Notes under the pieces: generated by a model
What the model was told of the DNA's origin: nothing
Seen by the model: the letters and a program-made list of their open reading frames with translations, nothing else
Database searches by the model: none
Made by a program: the position numbers and the translations under genes
NCBI RefSeq assembly: GCF_000013365.1
Contig: NC_007778.1
Location: 3,038,001-3,102,000 of the forward strand
Reading direction: 5' to 3'
DNA from: Rhodopseudomonas palustris HaA2
Lineage (GTDB): Bacteria; Pseudomonadota; Alphaproteobacteria; Rhizobiales; Xanthobacteraceae
Length of the DNA: 64,000 nt
Part shown: in pieces, positions 45,656-54,659 of the stretch
Position numbering within the stretch: position 1 is the stretch's first letter
How the letters are laid out: every line of letters starts with the position of its first letter

Positions 45656-46473
45656 ACCAGCCCGAGCTTCTGATCCGCGGGCTGTCGACCGGCTATCCGC
45701 GCCGGCCGGTGATCCGCGATCTCTCGCTGCCGCCGCTGCCGGCGGGCAAGTTGATCGCCTTCGTCGGTCCGAATGCGGCCGGCAAATCGACCCTGCTGAT
45801 GGCATTGGCCGGGCTGCTGCCGTCGACCGGTGTCGTCGCCCTCGCCGACCGGGATCTGTCGTCGCTGTCGGCGCGCGAGCGCGCCAAGGTGATGGCGTTC
45901 ACGCCGCAATCCTTGCCGCAAGGCGTGGCGCTGAGCGTGATCGAGTCGGTGATCGTGGCGCTACGCGCCTCGGCGACGGCGGATCCACTGCCCGGCGCGC
46001 ACGCGGCGCAACGCGCCGCGGCGGCGCTGGACCGCCTCGGCATCGCGGCGCTCGGGCTCGAATCGCTCGACCAGCTCTCCGGCGGCCAGCGCCAGCTCGT
46101 GAGCCTGGCGCAGGCATTGGTCCGCGATCCGAAGGTGCTGCTGCTCGACGAACCGACCAGCGCACTCGACCTCCGCCACCAGATCGTGGTGATGCGCACG
46201 TTGCGCCGGCTGGCGGCGGAAGGCCACCTCGTCATCGTGGTGCTGCACGATCTGAATCTGGCGGGGCGGTGGGCCGATTGCGTCGTCGTGCTCGACCACG
46301 GCGGCTGCGCGGCGGCCGGAACGCCGGCCGAAGCCTTGAGCGTCGACATCATCGCCGACGTCTACGGCGTGATGGCGCGGATCGAGCCGGGGCCGGAAGG
46401 ACGGCCCCACATCATCATCGACGACGTGTTGCCGTCGCCGGGGCAGTCCCGGCCGCGGAAGAGGAGTGCGTGA
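45652..46473 (+). CDS. ABC transporter ATP-binding protein (ferric complex uptake)
   Basis: A 273-residue ATPase. Walker A is GPNAAGKST (residues 36-44), the Q-loop lies in FTPQSLPQG, the signature LSGGQRQ near residue 141 and Walker B VLLLDEPTSALD near 161; H-loop VVLHDLNLA near 198. It energises the permease of this operon. It overlaps the permease gene by four bases and the next gene starts two bases after its stop. Confidence 0.95.
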   Translation: MNQPELLIRGLSTGYPRRPVIRDLSLPPLPAGKLIAFVGPNAAGKSTLLMALAGLLPSTGVVALADRDLSSLSARERAKVMAFTPQSLPQGVALSVIESVIVALRASATADPLPGAHAAQRAAAALDRLGIAALGLESLDQLSGGQRQLVSLAQALVRDPKVLLLDEPTSALDLRHQIVVMRTLRRLAAEGHLVIVVLHDLNLAGRWADCVVVLDHGGCAAAGTPAEALSVDIIADVYGVMARIEPGPEGRPHIIIDDVLPSPGQSRPRKRSA

Positions 46474-46475
46474 CC

Positions 46476-47390
46476 ATGACGATTGCGACCGCCACCAGGG
46501 CGGCCCCTCGGCGTTTCCGGGATGTCCGGGTGCTCGAGGTCATTCGGACCGAATTGCTGACGCCGCGGATGCGGCGCGTGACGCTCGGCGGCGAAGAACT
46601 CGCGGGCTACAGCGACGGTCCCAACATCAAGCTGCTGGTGCCGCCGCCCGGCGTTGAGCCGGAATGGCCGATGGCCGGCGAGCGCGGCAAGCCGATCTGG
46701 CCGGCGCCCGACAAGTGCCCGGCGCTGCGCACCTACAGCCTGCGGCGTTACGATCCGGTGCGTGGCGAGATCGACGTCGATTTCGTCATGCATGGCCTCG
46801 GCGTGGCGTCACGCTGGGCGGCCCACGCCAAGCCCGGCGATCTGCTCGGCGTCGGCATTCCGGCCGGCCTCACCGTCGCAGCAGCCGACTGGTATCTGCT
46901 GGTCGGCGACCACACTGCGCTGCCGGCGATCGCGCGGATCATGGAGCAATTGCCGCCGACCGCGAAAGGCCGCGCCTTCATCGAGGTGCCGGATGCGTCC
47001 GACCAGCAGCCGATCGCCTGCCGCGCCGATATCGAGCTGACCTGGCTGCATCTCGACGGCACCTCGGCCGGTGAATCGACGCTGCTGGCGGATGCGGTGC
47101 TCGGCATGGACTGGCCGTCTCCGGAGAACGGCTTCGTCTGGATCGGCTGTGAATCCGCCACCGTCCGCAAACTTCGCGCCCATGTCCGCAAGGAGCGCGG
47201 CTTCGGCGCGCGGCAGGTGCTGGCGATCGGCTACTGGCGGCGCGGCATGAGCGAGCCCGCCTACGCCGACGCCTTCCACAACGATCGCGACGCGGAATAT
47301 TTCGCGATGCTGAAGGAGCAGCATCACGGCGAGCCTCATGATCACGATCACGATCATGAGGAGCATGATCACGGCGGCCCTCCCGGCTGA
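46476..47390 (+). CDS. siderophore-interacting protein (flavin ferric reductase) with His-rich tail
   Basis: A 304-residue FAD-binding siderophore-interacting protein of the ViuB type, which reduces ferric siderophore in the cytoplasm to release iron. The FAD-binding R-x-Y-[ST] region reads LRTYSLRRYDP near residue 88; the NAD(P)H side carries DHTALPAI near 147. The last roughly 25 residues are His/Asp-rich (eight His in EQHHGEPHDHDHDHEEHDHG) and could bind metal. ATG at 46476 is preferred over GTG 46470 because GAGGAG sits at the usual distance. It ends the uptake operon. Confidence 0.9.
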   Translation: MTIATATRAAPRRFRDVRVLEVIRTELLTPRMRRVTLGGEELAGYSDGPNIKLLVPPPGVEPEWPMAGERGKPIWPAPDKCPALRTYSLRRYDPVRGEIDVDFVMHGLGVASRWAAHAKPGDLLGVGIPAGLTVAAADWYLLVGDHTALPAIARIMEQLPPTAKGRAFIEVPDASDQQPIACRADIELTWLHLDGTSAGESTLLADAVLGMDWPSPENGFVWIGCESATVRKLRAHVRKERGFGARQVLAIGYWRRGMSEPAYADAFHNDRDAEYFAMLKEQHHGEPHDHDHDHEEHDHGGPPG

Positions 47391-47519
47391 CGCGGGGGCC
47401 GGCCCGCCCGACCGACGCAGCGCGGGGGATCGCGCCACAAGACGCCGCCGGCGCCACATTGCATGGTCGCCGGCGGGCATTCATGCGCGGTCACATCAGC
47501 CGCGCGGCGTATCGTCGTG

Positions 47520-48026
47520 TCAGTTCTTGGGAGCCGCCTCGCCCGGCTCGCCCTTCGGTCCGGCGGCGCCGGCGGGACCGGCATCCCCCTTCGGGCCGGC
47601 AGCACCCGCGGGACCGGCCGGACCGGCCGCGCCCGTGTCGCCCTTCGGTCCGGCGGGGCCTGCGGGACCGGCGGGGCCAGCCGGTCCGGCCGGTCCCATC
47701 GCGCCGGCGGCGCCCGGTTCGCCCTTGGGACCACGCTGGCCGCAATTGGCGACCAGCCGGTCCTTCAGCGTTTCGGTGCCCGACTTCAGGTCGAGCTTGC
47801 AGGTCTCCGGCAAATACGACAGCGAGAACCGGAAGCGCCGCGACGACGAACTCTTGACCTTGTCGCCGGTCGCGACGACTTCGACCTCCTGATTGGGTTT
47901 GCTGGTCTTGCCGGTGATCACCAATTGGCCGCTGGTGATCGACAGCGTGTCGAGTTCGAGCGCCATCGCCGTGCCCGAAGTCATGACCAGAATCGCGGTC
48001 CCAACGAGAATGGATCGTCTTGCCAT
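47520..48026 (-). CDS. secreted collagen-like repeat protein
   Basis: A 168-residue protein with a signal peptide (about 1-22, [18 protein letters not shown] onward), a small N-terminal domain of about 70 residues with two cysteines, and from residue 96 an uninterrupted run of 23 Gly-X-Y triplets (mainly GPA, GPK, GEP) to the last few residues. Bacterial collagen-like proteins form triple helices at the cell surface or in spores. I do not recognise the N-terminal domain. The start at 48026 has GGGGG nine bases upstream; ATG 48041 is possible. It is isolated and convergent with the helicase region's upstream side. Confidence 0.85.
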   Translation of the reverse strand: MARRSILVGTAILVMTSGTAMALELDTLSITSGQLVITGKTSKPNQEVEVVATGDKVKSSSSRRFRFSLSYLPETCKLDLKSGTETLKDRLVANCGQRGPKGEPGAAGAMGPAGPAGPAGPAGPAGPKGDTGAAGPAGPAGAAGPKGDAGPAGAAGPKGEPGEAAPKN

Positions 48027-48281
48027 CAAGCGTACCCCCATGCGTGTTCGACCGGCGCATAGCGCCAACTGCGTTGCCAGGCCGGCGCGGCTCATCCGCG
48101 ACCGCCGCTATCGAGGATAGCCGAACGCACGCGCCAGCATAGCCGTCCCTGCGCGACATTTTCGATACAGGCCGGAGTTCCGTGGATGATGCGGCAAACA
48201 GCGATGCCGGGTCGCGATCGGCGTTGCGAACAAAGCAGGAATCAGGGACCGTCGCGGCTTCATCCCGACAGGCGCTGATTC

Positions 48282-50342
48282 GTGTCTCTGCCCGCAACCT
48301 ATCTCGACGGCCTCAATCCGGAGCAGCGTTGCGCCGTCGAGCACGGCGTGGGCCAGAGTTCCTGCCCGCCGCTGCTGGTAATTGCCGGCGCCGGCTCGGG
48401 CAAGACCAACACGCTGGCGCACCGCGTCGCGCATCTCGTCGTCAACGGCGCCGATCCGCACCGCATCCTGCTGATGACGTTTTCGCGGAGAGCCGCCGCC
48501 GAAATGACGCGCCGGGTCGAGCGTATCGCCCGCCGGGTGATGGGCGATGGTGCAGCGCGTGGCGGCGCGCTGAGCTGGGCCGGGACGTTTCACGGCATCG
48601 GCGCGCGGCTGCTGCGCGAACATGCCGAGCGCATCGGGCTCGATCCGGCGTTCACGATCCACGACCGCGAGGATTCCGCCGACCTGATGAATCTGGTCCG
48701 CCACGACCTCGGCTTCTCCAGGACCGAAAGCCGGTTTCCCACCAAGGCGACCTGCCTGTCGATCTACTCGCGCTGCGTCAATGCCGGCCAATCTCTCGAT
48801 GTCGTGCTCGGCGCCAATTATCCGTGGTGCGCCGGCTGGTCCGCCGAGCTGAAGCAGCTGTTCGCCGGCTATGTCGAGGCGAAGCAGCGCCACAACGTGC
48901 TCGATTACGATGATCTGCTGCTGTACTGGGCGCAGACCATGACCGAGCCTTCGCTCGCCGCCGAGATCGGCGGCCGGTTCGACCATGTGCTGGTCGACGA
49001 ATATCAAGACACCAACGCGCTGCAGGCGCAGGTGCTGCTCGGACTGAAGCCGGATGGCGGCGGCCTGACCGTGGTCGGCGACGACGCGCAATCGATCTAT
49101 TCCTTCCGCGCCGCCACCGTGCGCAACATTCTCGATTTCCCGAAGGCGTTCAGCCCGCCTGCCCGGATCGTCACGCTCGACCGCAATTATCGCTCGACGC
49201 AGGCCATCCTCGGCGCCGCCAACGGCGTAATCGATCTCGCCGCCGAGCGCTTCACCAAGAATTTGTGGACCGACCGCGCGAGCGGATCGCCGCCGCAGCT
49301 CGTCGCGGTCCGCGACGAGGCCGATCAGGCGCGCTACATCACCGAGCGCGTGCTCGAGCATCGCGAGAGCGGCACCATTCTGAAGCAGCAGGCAGTGCTG
49401 TTCCGCACCTCGTCGCATTCGGCGCCGCTCGAACTCGAGCTGACGCGGCGCAACATTCCGTTCGTCAAATTCGGCGGCCTGAAGTTCCTCGACGCCGCCC
49501 ACGTCAAGGACATGCTGGCGCTGCTGCGCTTCGTGCAGAACCCGCGCGACCGCGTCGCCGGCTTTCGCGTGCTGCTGCTGATGCAGGGAATCGGCCCGGC
49601 GTCGGCGCAGAAGACGCTGGACGCGATCACCGCCGCTGCCGATCCGCTGAAAGCCCTCGCCGCCCTGCCCGCGCCGCCGCGCGCGCCCGATTGGCGCGAC
49701 TTCGTCGACGCGGTCGGCGAGCTGCGCGACGGCCGCGCCGGCGGCTGGCCGGCCGAGATCGAACGCGCGCGGCTGTGGTACGAACCGCATCTCGATCGCA
49801 TCCACGACGATGCGGCGACGCGGCGCGCCGATCTGGTGCAACTGGCGCAGATCGCGTCCGGCTATCCGTCGCGCGAGCGTTTCCTCACCGAGCTGACGCT
49901 CGACCCGCCGGACGCGACGTCCGATCAGGCCGGCGTGCCGATGCGCGACGAGGACTATCTGATCCTGTCGACGATCCATTCCGCCAAGGGTCAGGAATGG
50001 AAGTCGGTGTTCGTGCTCAACGTCGTCGACGGCTGCATGCCGTCCGATCTCGGCACCGGCACTTCGGCCGAGATCGAGGAGGAGCGCCGCCTGCTCTATG
50101 TGGCGATGACGCGGGCCAAGGACGATCTGCATCTGGTGGTGCCGCAACGCTTCTTCACCCACGGCCAGAACGTGATGGGCGACCGCCACGTCTATGCGGC
50201 GCGCAGCCGGTTCATTCCCGATCGGCTGCTGAACCTGTTCGAGCGCGTGAGCTGGCCGCGGGTCGCGGCCTCGCCCGGCTATCCGACGCGACAGGCGCCG
50301 CCAATCGACATCGGCGCGCGGATGCGCGGGATGTGGCGATGA
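48282..50342 (+). CDS. UvrD/Rep family ATP-dependent DNA helicase
   Basis: A 686-residue superfamily 1 helicase. The Walker A is GAGSGKTNT near residue 37-45, motif II has VDEYQDTNALQ near 235, motif III VVGDDAQSIYSFR near 266, motif IV ..TLDRNYRS, motif V near 570 (STIHSAKGQEW) and motif VI VAMTRAKDDLHL near 615. The length fits Rep/UvrD-like proteins of Alphaproteobacteria. GTG at 48282 is the start. The role is likely in repair or replication restart. No clear LexA site is upstream (see rejected items). Confidence 0.9.
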   Translation: MSLPATYLDGLNPEQRCAVEHGVGQSSCPPLLVIAGAGSGKTNTLAHRVAHLVVNGADPHRILLMTFSRRAAAEMTRRVERIARRVMGDGAARGGALSWAGTFHGIGARLLREHAERIGLDPAFTIHDREDSADLMNLVRHDLGFSRTESRFPTKATCLSIYSRCVNAGQSLDVVLGANYPWCAGWSAELKQLFAGYVEAKQRHNVLDYDDLLLYWAQTMTEPSLAAEIGGRFDHVLVDEYQDTNALQAQVLLGLKPDGGGLTVVGDDAQSIYSFRAATVRNILDFPKAFSPPARIVTLDRNYRSTQAILGAANGVIDLAAERFTKNLWTDRASGSPPQLVAVRDEADQARYITERVLEHRESGTILKQQAVLFRTSSHSAPLELELTRRNIPFVKFGGLKFLDAAHVKDMLALLRFVQNPRDRVAGFRVLLLMQGIGPASAQKTLDAITAAADPLKALAALPAPPRAPDWRDFVDAVGELRDGRAGGWPAEIERARLWYEPHLDRIHDDAATRRADLVQLAQIASGYPSRERFLTELTLDPPDATSDQAGVPMRDEDYLILSTIHSAKGQEWKSVFVLNVVDGCMPSDLGTGTSAEIEEERRLLYVAMTRAKDDLHLVVPQRFFTHGQNVMGDRHVYAARSRFIPDRLLNLFERVSWPRVAASPGYPTRQAPPIDIGARMRGMWR

Positions 50343-50357
50343 ATCAGGCGGCGGCGC

Positions 50358-50675
50358 TCACGCCGCCACAGTGACCGCGCCGCCCAGCGCGTTGTCGACG
50401 ATCACCGGACTGTCGAACCAGGAAATCACCGGCTCGGCGCCGTAGAGTTGCGCGACGCGCGCCCGCCATTCGCCGGCATAGACCTTTTCGGCGGCTTCGC
50501 GCGACTCCCACAGATACACGCCGCCGGCGGTGCTGCCGTCTTCGGAACGGATGTAGTACTTACGGATCAGCCCCGGCATCTTGTGATATTTCGGCGCGCT
50601 GCTGCGAAAGCGCTTGGCCGCCTCGTCCAGGCTGATCGGCTCCGACAGCGCGAACTGCACGATGGTCGTGATCAT
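50358..50675 (-). CDS. YdhR-type monooxygenase-like small protein
   Basis: A 105-residue ferredoxin-like fold protein resembling the YdhR/monooxygenase family: ITTIVQFAL at the start, then FRSSAPKYHKMPGLIRKYYI and GGVYLWESREAAEKVYAGEW near residues 52-71. Related small proteins act on quinones or aromatic rings, but the reaction is not predictable. Start at ATG 50675, chosen from the family start; the 3' end is convergent with the helicase gene, 15 bases apart. Confidence 0.78.
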   Translation of the reverse strand: MITTIVQFALSEPISLDEAAKRFRSSAPKYHKMPGLIRKYYIRSEDGSTAGGVYLWESREAAEKVYAGEWRARVAQLYGAEPVISWFDSPVIVDNALGGAVTVAA

Positions 50676-50731
50676 CGACACCTCCCGATTGGTTTGAACG
50701 CATGATAACGCGGCAGCCGCGCCGACGCTGC

Positions 50732-51538
50732 TCACTTTCCGCGAAAAGTGGGCTTGCGGCGATGCAAAAATGCGGCGACGCCTTCCCGGTGGTCCTCGCT
50801 CATGCCCGCGAGTGCGAACTGGTCGAGGTCCATGTGGCTGGCGAGATCGTCCAGCGCGTGCGCCAGCCGGTTGACGGTGAGCTTGGTCATCGCCACCGAC
50901 ATCGGCGGCTGCGCCGCGACCTTGTCGGCCAGCGCCATCGCTGCGGTGAACGCCTGCCCCGGCTCGGCCAGATGCTCGACCAGGCCCCATTCGTAGGCGT
51001 CGTCGGCACCGATCCGGTCGTCGGCGAGGATCACCGCCTGCTTGGTGCGCGCCGGGCCGATCAGATGCAGCATCCGCGGCACGCTCTGCCAGCTCATGTT
51101 CATGCCGAGGCCGATTTCCGGCACGCGCATATGCGCGTCGCGCGCCATCACCCGGAAATCCAGCGCCACCGCCAGCGCGACGCCGCCGCCGATGCAGAAG
51201 CCGTCGATCGCGCCGATGGTGATCTGTTCCATCTCCTGCCAGGCGCGCGTCAGCCGCGGGCCGAGCTTGAGGTGCCGGCGCAATGCGCCGAGATCCATCC
51301 CGGCGCGGCCCCGTCCTTCCGGGTCCTTGAGATCGAAGCCGGCGCTGAATGCCATAGCGTTGCCCGCAAGTACCACCACCGAGGTGGCGCCATCGTCTTC
51401 AAAGCTGCGCGCGGCGTCGGTCAATTGCCGCATCGCGTCCGGCGACAGCGCGTTGATGCCGTCGCCGCGGTCGAACCGCACCACGGCGACACGGCCCTCC
51501 GGCCCGAGCCCCCGCTCGATTGTCACGAACTGCCCCAC
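50732..51538 (-). CDS. enoyl-CoA hydratase/isomerase family protein
   Basis: A 268-residue crotonase-fold enzyme. The first oxyanion-hole region is LAGNAMAFSAGFDLKDPEGR (residues 55-74) and the second is ITIGAIDGFCIGGGVALAVA near 100-119, followed by VMARDAHMRVPEIGLG, which carries a candidate catalytic Glu. It likely acts in acyl-CoA or aromatic acid degradation, cytoplasmic. It precedes the monooxygenase-like gene by 56 bases on the same strand, and is divergent from the nitrile hydratase operon. Confidence 0.87.
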   Translation of the reverse strand: MGQFVTIERGLGPEGRVAVVRFDRGDGINALSPDAMRQLTDAARSFEDDGATSVVVLAGNAMAFSAGFDLKDPEGRGRAGMDLGALRRHLKLGPRLTRAWQEMEQITIGAIDGFCIGGGVALAVALDFRVMARDAHMRVPEIGLGMNMSWQSVPRMLHLIGPARTKQAVILADDRIGADDAYEWGLVEHLAEPGQAFTAAMALADKVAAQPPMSVAMTKLTVNRLAHALDDLASHMDLDQFALAGMSEDHREGVAAFLHRRKPTFRGK

Positions 51539-51627
51539 GATGCCTCCCGAACTGCATTCTTGGTTGTCCGAAGGCTAGCAGCTTCCCGGCTCGACAGCGC
51601 AACATTTTCTAATCTATGTTGCGTCGC

Positions 51628-52266
51628 ATGAGCGAACATCAGCACGGCCATTCGCACGATCATGATCACGACCACTCCGAGCTATCGGAGACGGAACTGC
51701 GCGTGCGCGCGCTCGAAACCATCCTGACCGAGAAGGGCTATGTCGACCCGGCCGCGCTCGACATCCTGATCGAGACCTATGAAACCAAGGTCGGGCCGCG
51801 CAACGGCGCGCGCGTCGTGGCGAAGGCCTGGACCGACCCCGCCTACCGCGCGCGGCTGCTGCAAGACGCGACCGCGGCGATCGCCGAACTCGGCTACACC
51901 GGCCGCCAGGGCGAGCATATCGTCGCCGTCGAGAACACGCCCGCGACGCACAATATGGTCGTGTGCACGCTGTGCTCCTGCTATCCGTGGCCGGTGCTCG
52001 GCCTGCCGCCGGTCTGGTACAAATCCGCGCCGTATCGCTCGCGCGCGGTGAAGGAGCCGCGCGCGGTGCTGGCCGATTTCGGCGTGACCCTGCCCGACGA
52101 TACGGCGATCCGGGTGTGGGATTCGACCGCGGAGATCCGCTATCTGGTGATTCCGATGCGGCCCGACGGCACCGAAGGCTTCACCGAAGACCAACTGGCC
52201 GATCTGGTCACCCGCGACAGCATGATCGGCACCGGCGTGGCACAGCCACCGGCGGAGAATTCGTGA
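51628..52266 (+). CDS. nthA: cobalt-type nitrile hydratase alpha subunit
   Basis: A 212-residue alpha subunit of nitrile hydratase, which hydrates nitriles to amides. The metal-binding motif is VCTLCSC (Cys113, Cys116, Ser117, Cys118); threonine rather than serine at the second position marks the cobalt type. The first 16 residues have histidine at every second position from 4 to 16 (HSHDHDHDH), ahead of the normal start of the subunit. ATG at 51628 precedes this tail. The stop overlaps the beta-subunit start by one base. No amidase or cobalt transporter is nearby. Confidence 0.92.
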   Translation: MSEHQHGHSHDHDHDHSELSETELRVRALETILTEKGYVDPAALDILIETYETKVGPRNGARVVAKAWTDPAYRARLLQDATAAIAELGYTGRQGEHIVAVENTPATHNMVVCTLCSCYPWPVLGLPPVWYKSAPYRSRAVKEPRAVLADFGVTLPDDTAIRVWDSTAEIRYLVIPMRPDGTEGFTEDQLADLVTRDSMIGTGVAQPPAENS

Positions 52267-52925
52267 TGGATGGCGCGCACGACATGGGCGGCATGGATGG
52301 TTTCGGCCCGGTGGTGCCGGAGGCGAACGAGCCGCTGTTTCACGCCGCATGGGAGCGCCGCGCCTTCGCGCTGACGCTGGCGATGGCGCGGCCCGGCGGC
52401 TGGAATCTCGACATGACGCGGTTCGCCCGCGAGAATCGATCGCCCTTGGACTATCTGTCGAAGAGCTACTACCAGATCTGGCTTGCCGGCCTCGAACGGC
52501 TGATGGCGGAACGTGGACTGGTCACGTCCGACGAGATCGCCGCCGCCCGGCCGCTGCATCCGCGCCGCGACGTCGCAGCACTGTCGGCGGACGATGCCGC
52601 GCCGATGCTGGCGCGCGGCGCGCCGACCGAACGTCCGGCGCCGGCGCCGGCTCATTTCGCGATCGGCGACCGCGTCCGCGCCAGGAACATCCACCCGCAC
52701 ACCCATACGCGGCTGCCGCGCTATGTCCGCGGCCATGTCGGCGTGGTCGAGCTGGTGCATGGCGCGCATATTTTTCCGGACAGCCACGCGCTGGGCGCCG
52801 GCGAACAGCCACAATGGCTCTACACCGTCACTTTCGACGGCCGCGAATTGTGGGGCGACGATTGCGATCCGTCGCTGCGGATCTCGGTCGACGCCTGGGA
52901 GAGCTATCTGGAGCCTGTGCGATGA
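52266..52925 (+). CDS. nthB: nitrile hydratase beta subunit
   Basis: A 219-residue beta subunit. The [16 protein letters not shown] start and the WERRAFALTLAMARPGGWNL block (near residues 29-48) are typical, as is the SH3-like C-terminal part with RNIHPHTHTRLPRYVRGH and the HIFPDSHALG block. It forms the alpha-beta heterodimer active site with the alpha subunit. Overlaps nthA and the accessory gene, so all three are translationally coupled. Confidence 0.92.
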   Translation: MDGAHDMGGMDGFGPVVPEANEPLFHAAWERRAFALTLAMARPGGWNLDMTRFARENRSPLDYLSKSYYQIWLAGLERLMAERGLVTSDEIAAARPLHPRRDVAALSADDAAPMLARGAPTERPAPAPAHFAIGDRVRARNIHPHTHTRLPRYVRGHVGVVELVHGAHIFPDSHALGAGEQPQWLYTVTFDGRELWGDDCDPSLRISVDAWESYLEPVR

Positions 52926-53308
52926 CGGCCGATGCCGCCGCGGTCGCGGCGCGGAGCGTGCCGGGCCTGCCGCGCGACGATGACGGCCCGGTGTTCCGCG
53001 AGCCCTGGGAAGCGCACGCCTTCGCGCTTGCCGTGACGCTGCATGCGCGCGGCCTGTTCACCTGGCCGGAATGGGCGGCCGCACTCGCCGACGAGATCAC
53101 GCGCGCGCAGCAGCGTGGCGATCCGGACGATGGCCACACCTACTACCAGCACTGGCTCGCGACGCTGGAACGGCTGATCGCCGACAAGGGCGTCGCCAGC
53201 GCTGCGACGCAGGCGCGCTATCGCGACGCCTGGGATCACGCCGCCGACCGCACCCCGCACGGCCGGCCGATCATGTTGCAGCCGGACGATTTTGCCGCAA
53301 CGCCGTGA
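52922..53308 (+). CDS. nitrile hydratase accessory protein (activator, P14K-like)
   Basis: A 128-residue protein resembling the N-terminal half of the beta subunit: EPWEAHAFALAVTLHARGLF near residues 27-46 mirrors the beta block, and DDGHTYYQHWLATLERL near 68-84. Such proteins carry the cobalt-loaded alpha subunit into the enzyme by subunit exchange. It overlaps the beta-subunit stop by four bases (ATGA) and ends the operon, with a hairpin directly after the stop. Confidence 0.85.
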   Translation: MTADAAAVAARSVPGLPRDDDGPVFREPWEAHAFALAVTLHARGLFTWPEWAAALADEITRAQQRGDPDDGHTYYQHWLATLERLIADKGVASAATQARYRDAWDHAADRTPHGRPIMLQPDDFAATP

Positions 53309-53313
53309 CAGCC

Positions 53314-53338
53314 GGTGGTCGCGATGCCCGCGACCACC
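53314..53338 (+). terminator. hairpin after the nitrile hydratase operon
   Basis: Perfect ten-base stem GGTGGTCGCG-atgcc-CGCGACCACC. No T-run follows, so it may be a rho-independent terminator of weak type or an mRNA-stabilising stem-loop. Confidence 0.5.
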
Positions 53339-53516
53339 GCGCGCGTCGAACCCGATTGCGGTGCAGGTCCCACATTCGGCGGATGTCTCGTTAACGCTGT
53401 CGATGCAAATTCATCCCGAATCTGAACCGGATCAACGATAAAGGTCGCCGCGCGCGCCATTGTATTGCATGGATCGGGCTTCCTCCGATCCGGTGGCCGT
53501 GCCGAGTTGACATCCG

Positions 53517-54659
53517 ATGTTGCAGATCGAATCGTGTGAACGATCCATCGGATGGGCGGCGGCAGGCACGGAGCGGTACGTCGCCGAATGCACGCGCGAC
53601 GTCGGCAGATTTCTCGCCCGCGCCGCCGCGCTCGGCCCGCAAGCGTCGGTGACGCCGTTTCAATCCGCGAACTGGCTGAGGCCCTGGCTGCAGGTGCTGG
53701 CGCCGTCGGCCGATGTCGAACCGCTGCTGATCACCGTCCGCGACAGCGTGCGCGGCGGGATCGCGATGCTGCTGCCCTTGGTGCTGCGGCGGTTCTACGG
53801 CGTGACGCTGGTCGAATTCGCCGATCTGTCCGTGTCCGACTACGGCTTTCCGCTGCTCGGCCCGGCGGCGCCGACGACGCCCGCCGCGGCCGCCGAAGCG
53901 TTCGAGGCGGCGATCGCGGCGATGCCGCCGGTCGATGTGATCCGGCTGTGTAATCTGCCACGCGTGGTCGGCGGCCAGGTCAATCCGCTGGCATTGCTGC
54001 CCGGGCTGTCGCCGGGTTCGGTGCGCAACGTGATGGCCCTGCCCGCCAGTTGGGACGACTACCTCGCCTCGCGCCCGCGCAAATTCCGCAAGGCGCTGCG
54101 CCAGCATCACCGCGCCTTCGACGCGCTCGGCGGCGTCTACACTCGAATGATCACCGACGACGCCGAGGCGAGCCGCCTGCTCGATCGGCTCGACCATTTT
54201 CAGCGGGCGCGGATCGCGGCGCGCGGCAAGCGCTTCGTGCTCGACCAGCCGGCCTATTCGAATTTCTATCGCGAGGTCTACGAAGGCGGCCTCGCGCACC
54301 GCTTCGCGATGCTGTCGGTGCTGGAATCCGGCGGCAGCATCGTCGCGCTGGCCTACAGCCTGCTGCATCAGCAAACCTGCACCACGGTGCGGCTCGCGCA
54401 TCTCGGCGAGCAATGGAGCCGCTGCTCGCCCGGCATCGTGCTGGCGAGCGAGATCATCCGCTGGCTGATCGAAAACGGCGTGCGCAAATTCGATCTCGGC
54501 GCCGGCGGCTACGACTACAAGAAGCGGCTCGGCTGCGAGCCCGAGCAATTGTCGACGCTGGAAAGACCGATGAGCATCAAGGGCCGGATGGCGCTGTCGG
54601 CATGGACGACGTTCGCCGGCCGGCGCTCGCTGCTTCAGTCGCTCGCCAGCGCGTCGTAG
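53517..54659 (+). CDS. CelD-like GNAT family acetyltransferase (FemAB fold)
   Basis: A 380-residue member of the same family as the gene at 7565-8767. The paired features are the basic segment RPRKFRKALRQHHR (near residues 187-200) and the core LGAGGYDYKKRLGCEPEQLS near 322-341. It probably transfers an acyl group in polysaccharide or envelope biosynthesis, inferred from family context. No polysaccharide gene is adjacent here. Its 3' end overlaps the convergent serine hydrolase gene by 25 bases. Confidence 0.8.
   Translation: MLQIESCERSIGWAAAGTERYVAECTRDVGRFLARAAALGPQASVTPFQSANWLRPWLQVLAPSADVEPLLITVRDSVRGGIAMLLPLVLRRFYGVTLVEFADLSVSDYGFPLLGPAAPTTPAAAAEAFEAAIAAMPPVDVIRLCNLPRVVGGQVNPLALLPGLSPGSVRNVMALPASWDDYLASRPRKFRKALRQHHRAFDALGGVYTRMITDDAEASRLLDRLDHFQRARIAARGKRFVLDQPAYSNFYREVYEGGLAHRFAMLSVLESGGSIVALAYSLLHQQTCTTVRLAHLGEQWSRCSPGIVLASEIIRWLIENGVRKFDLGAGGYDYKKRLGCEPEQLSTLERPMSIKGRMALSAWTTFAGRRSLLQSLASAS

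Noticed and set aside
48228-48242. near LexA box upstream of the UvrD-type helicase gene
   Set aside because: GAAC-N7-GAAT has one mismatch in a required half-site and is 40 bases from the start; not strong enough to call.
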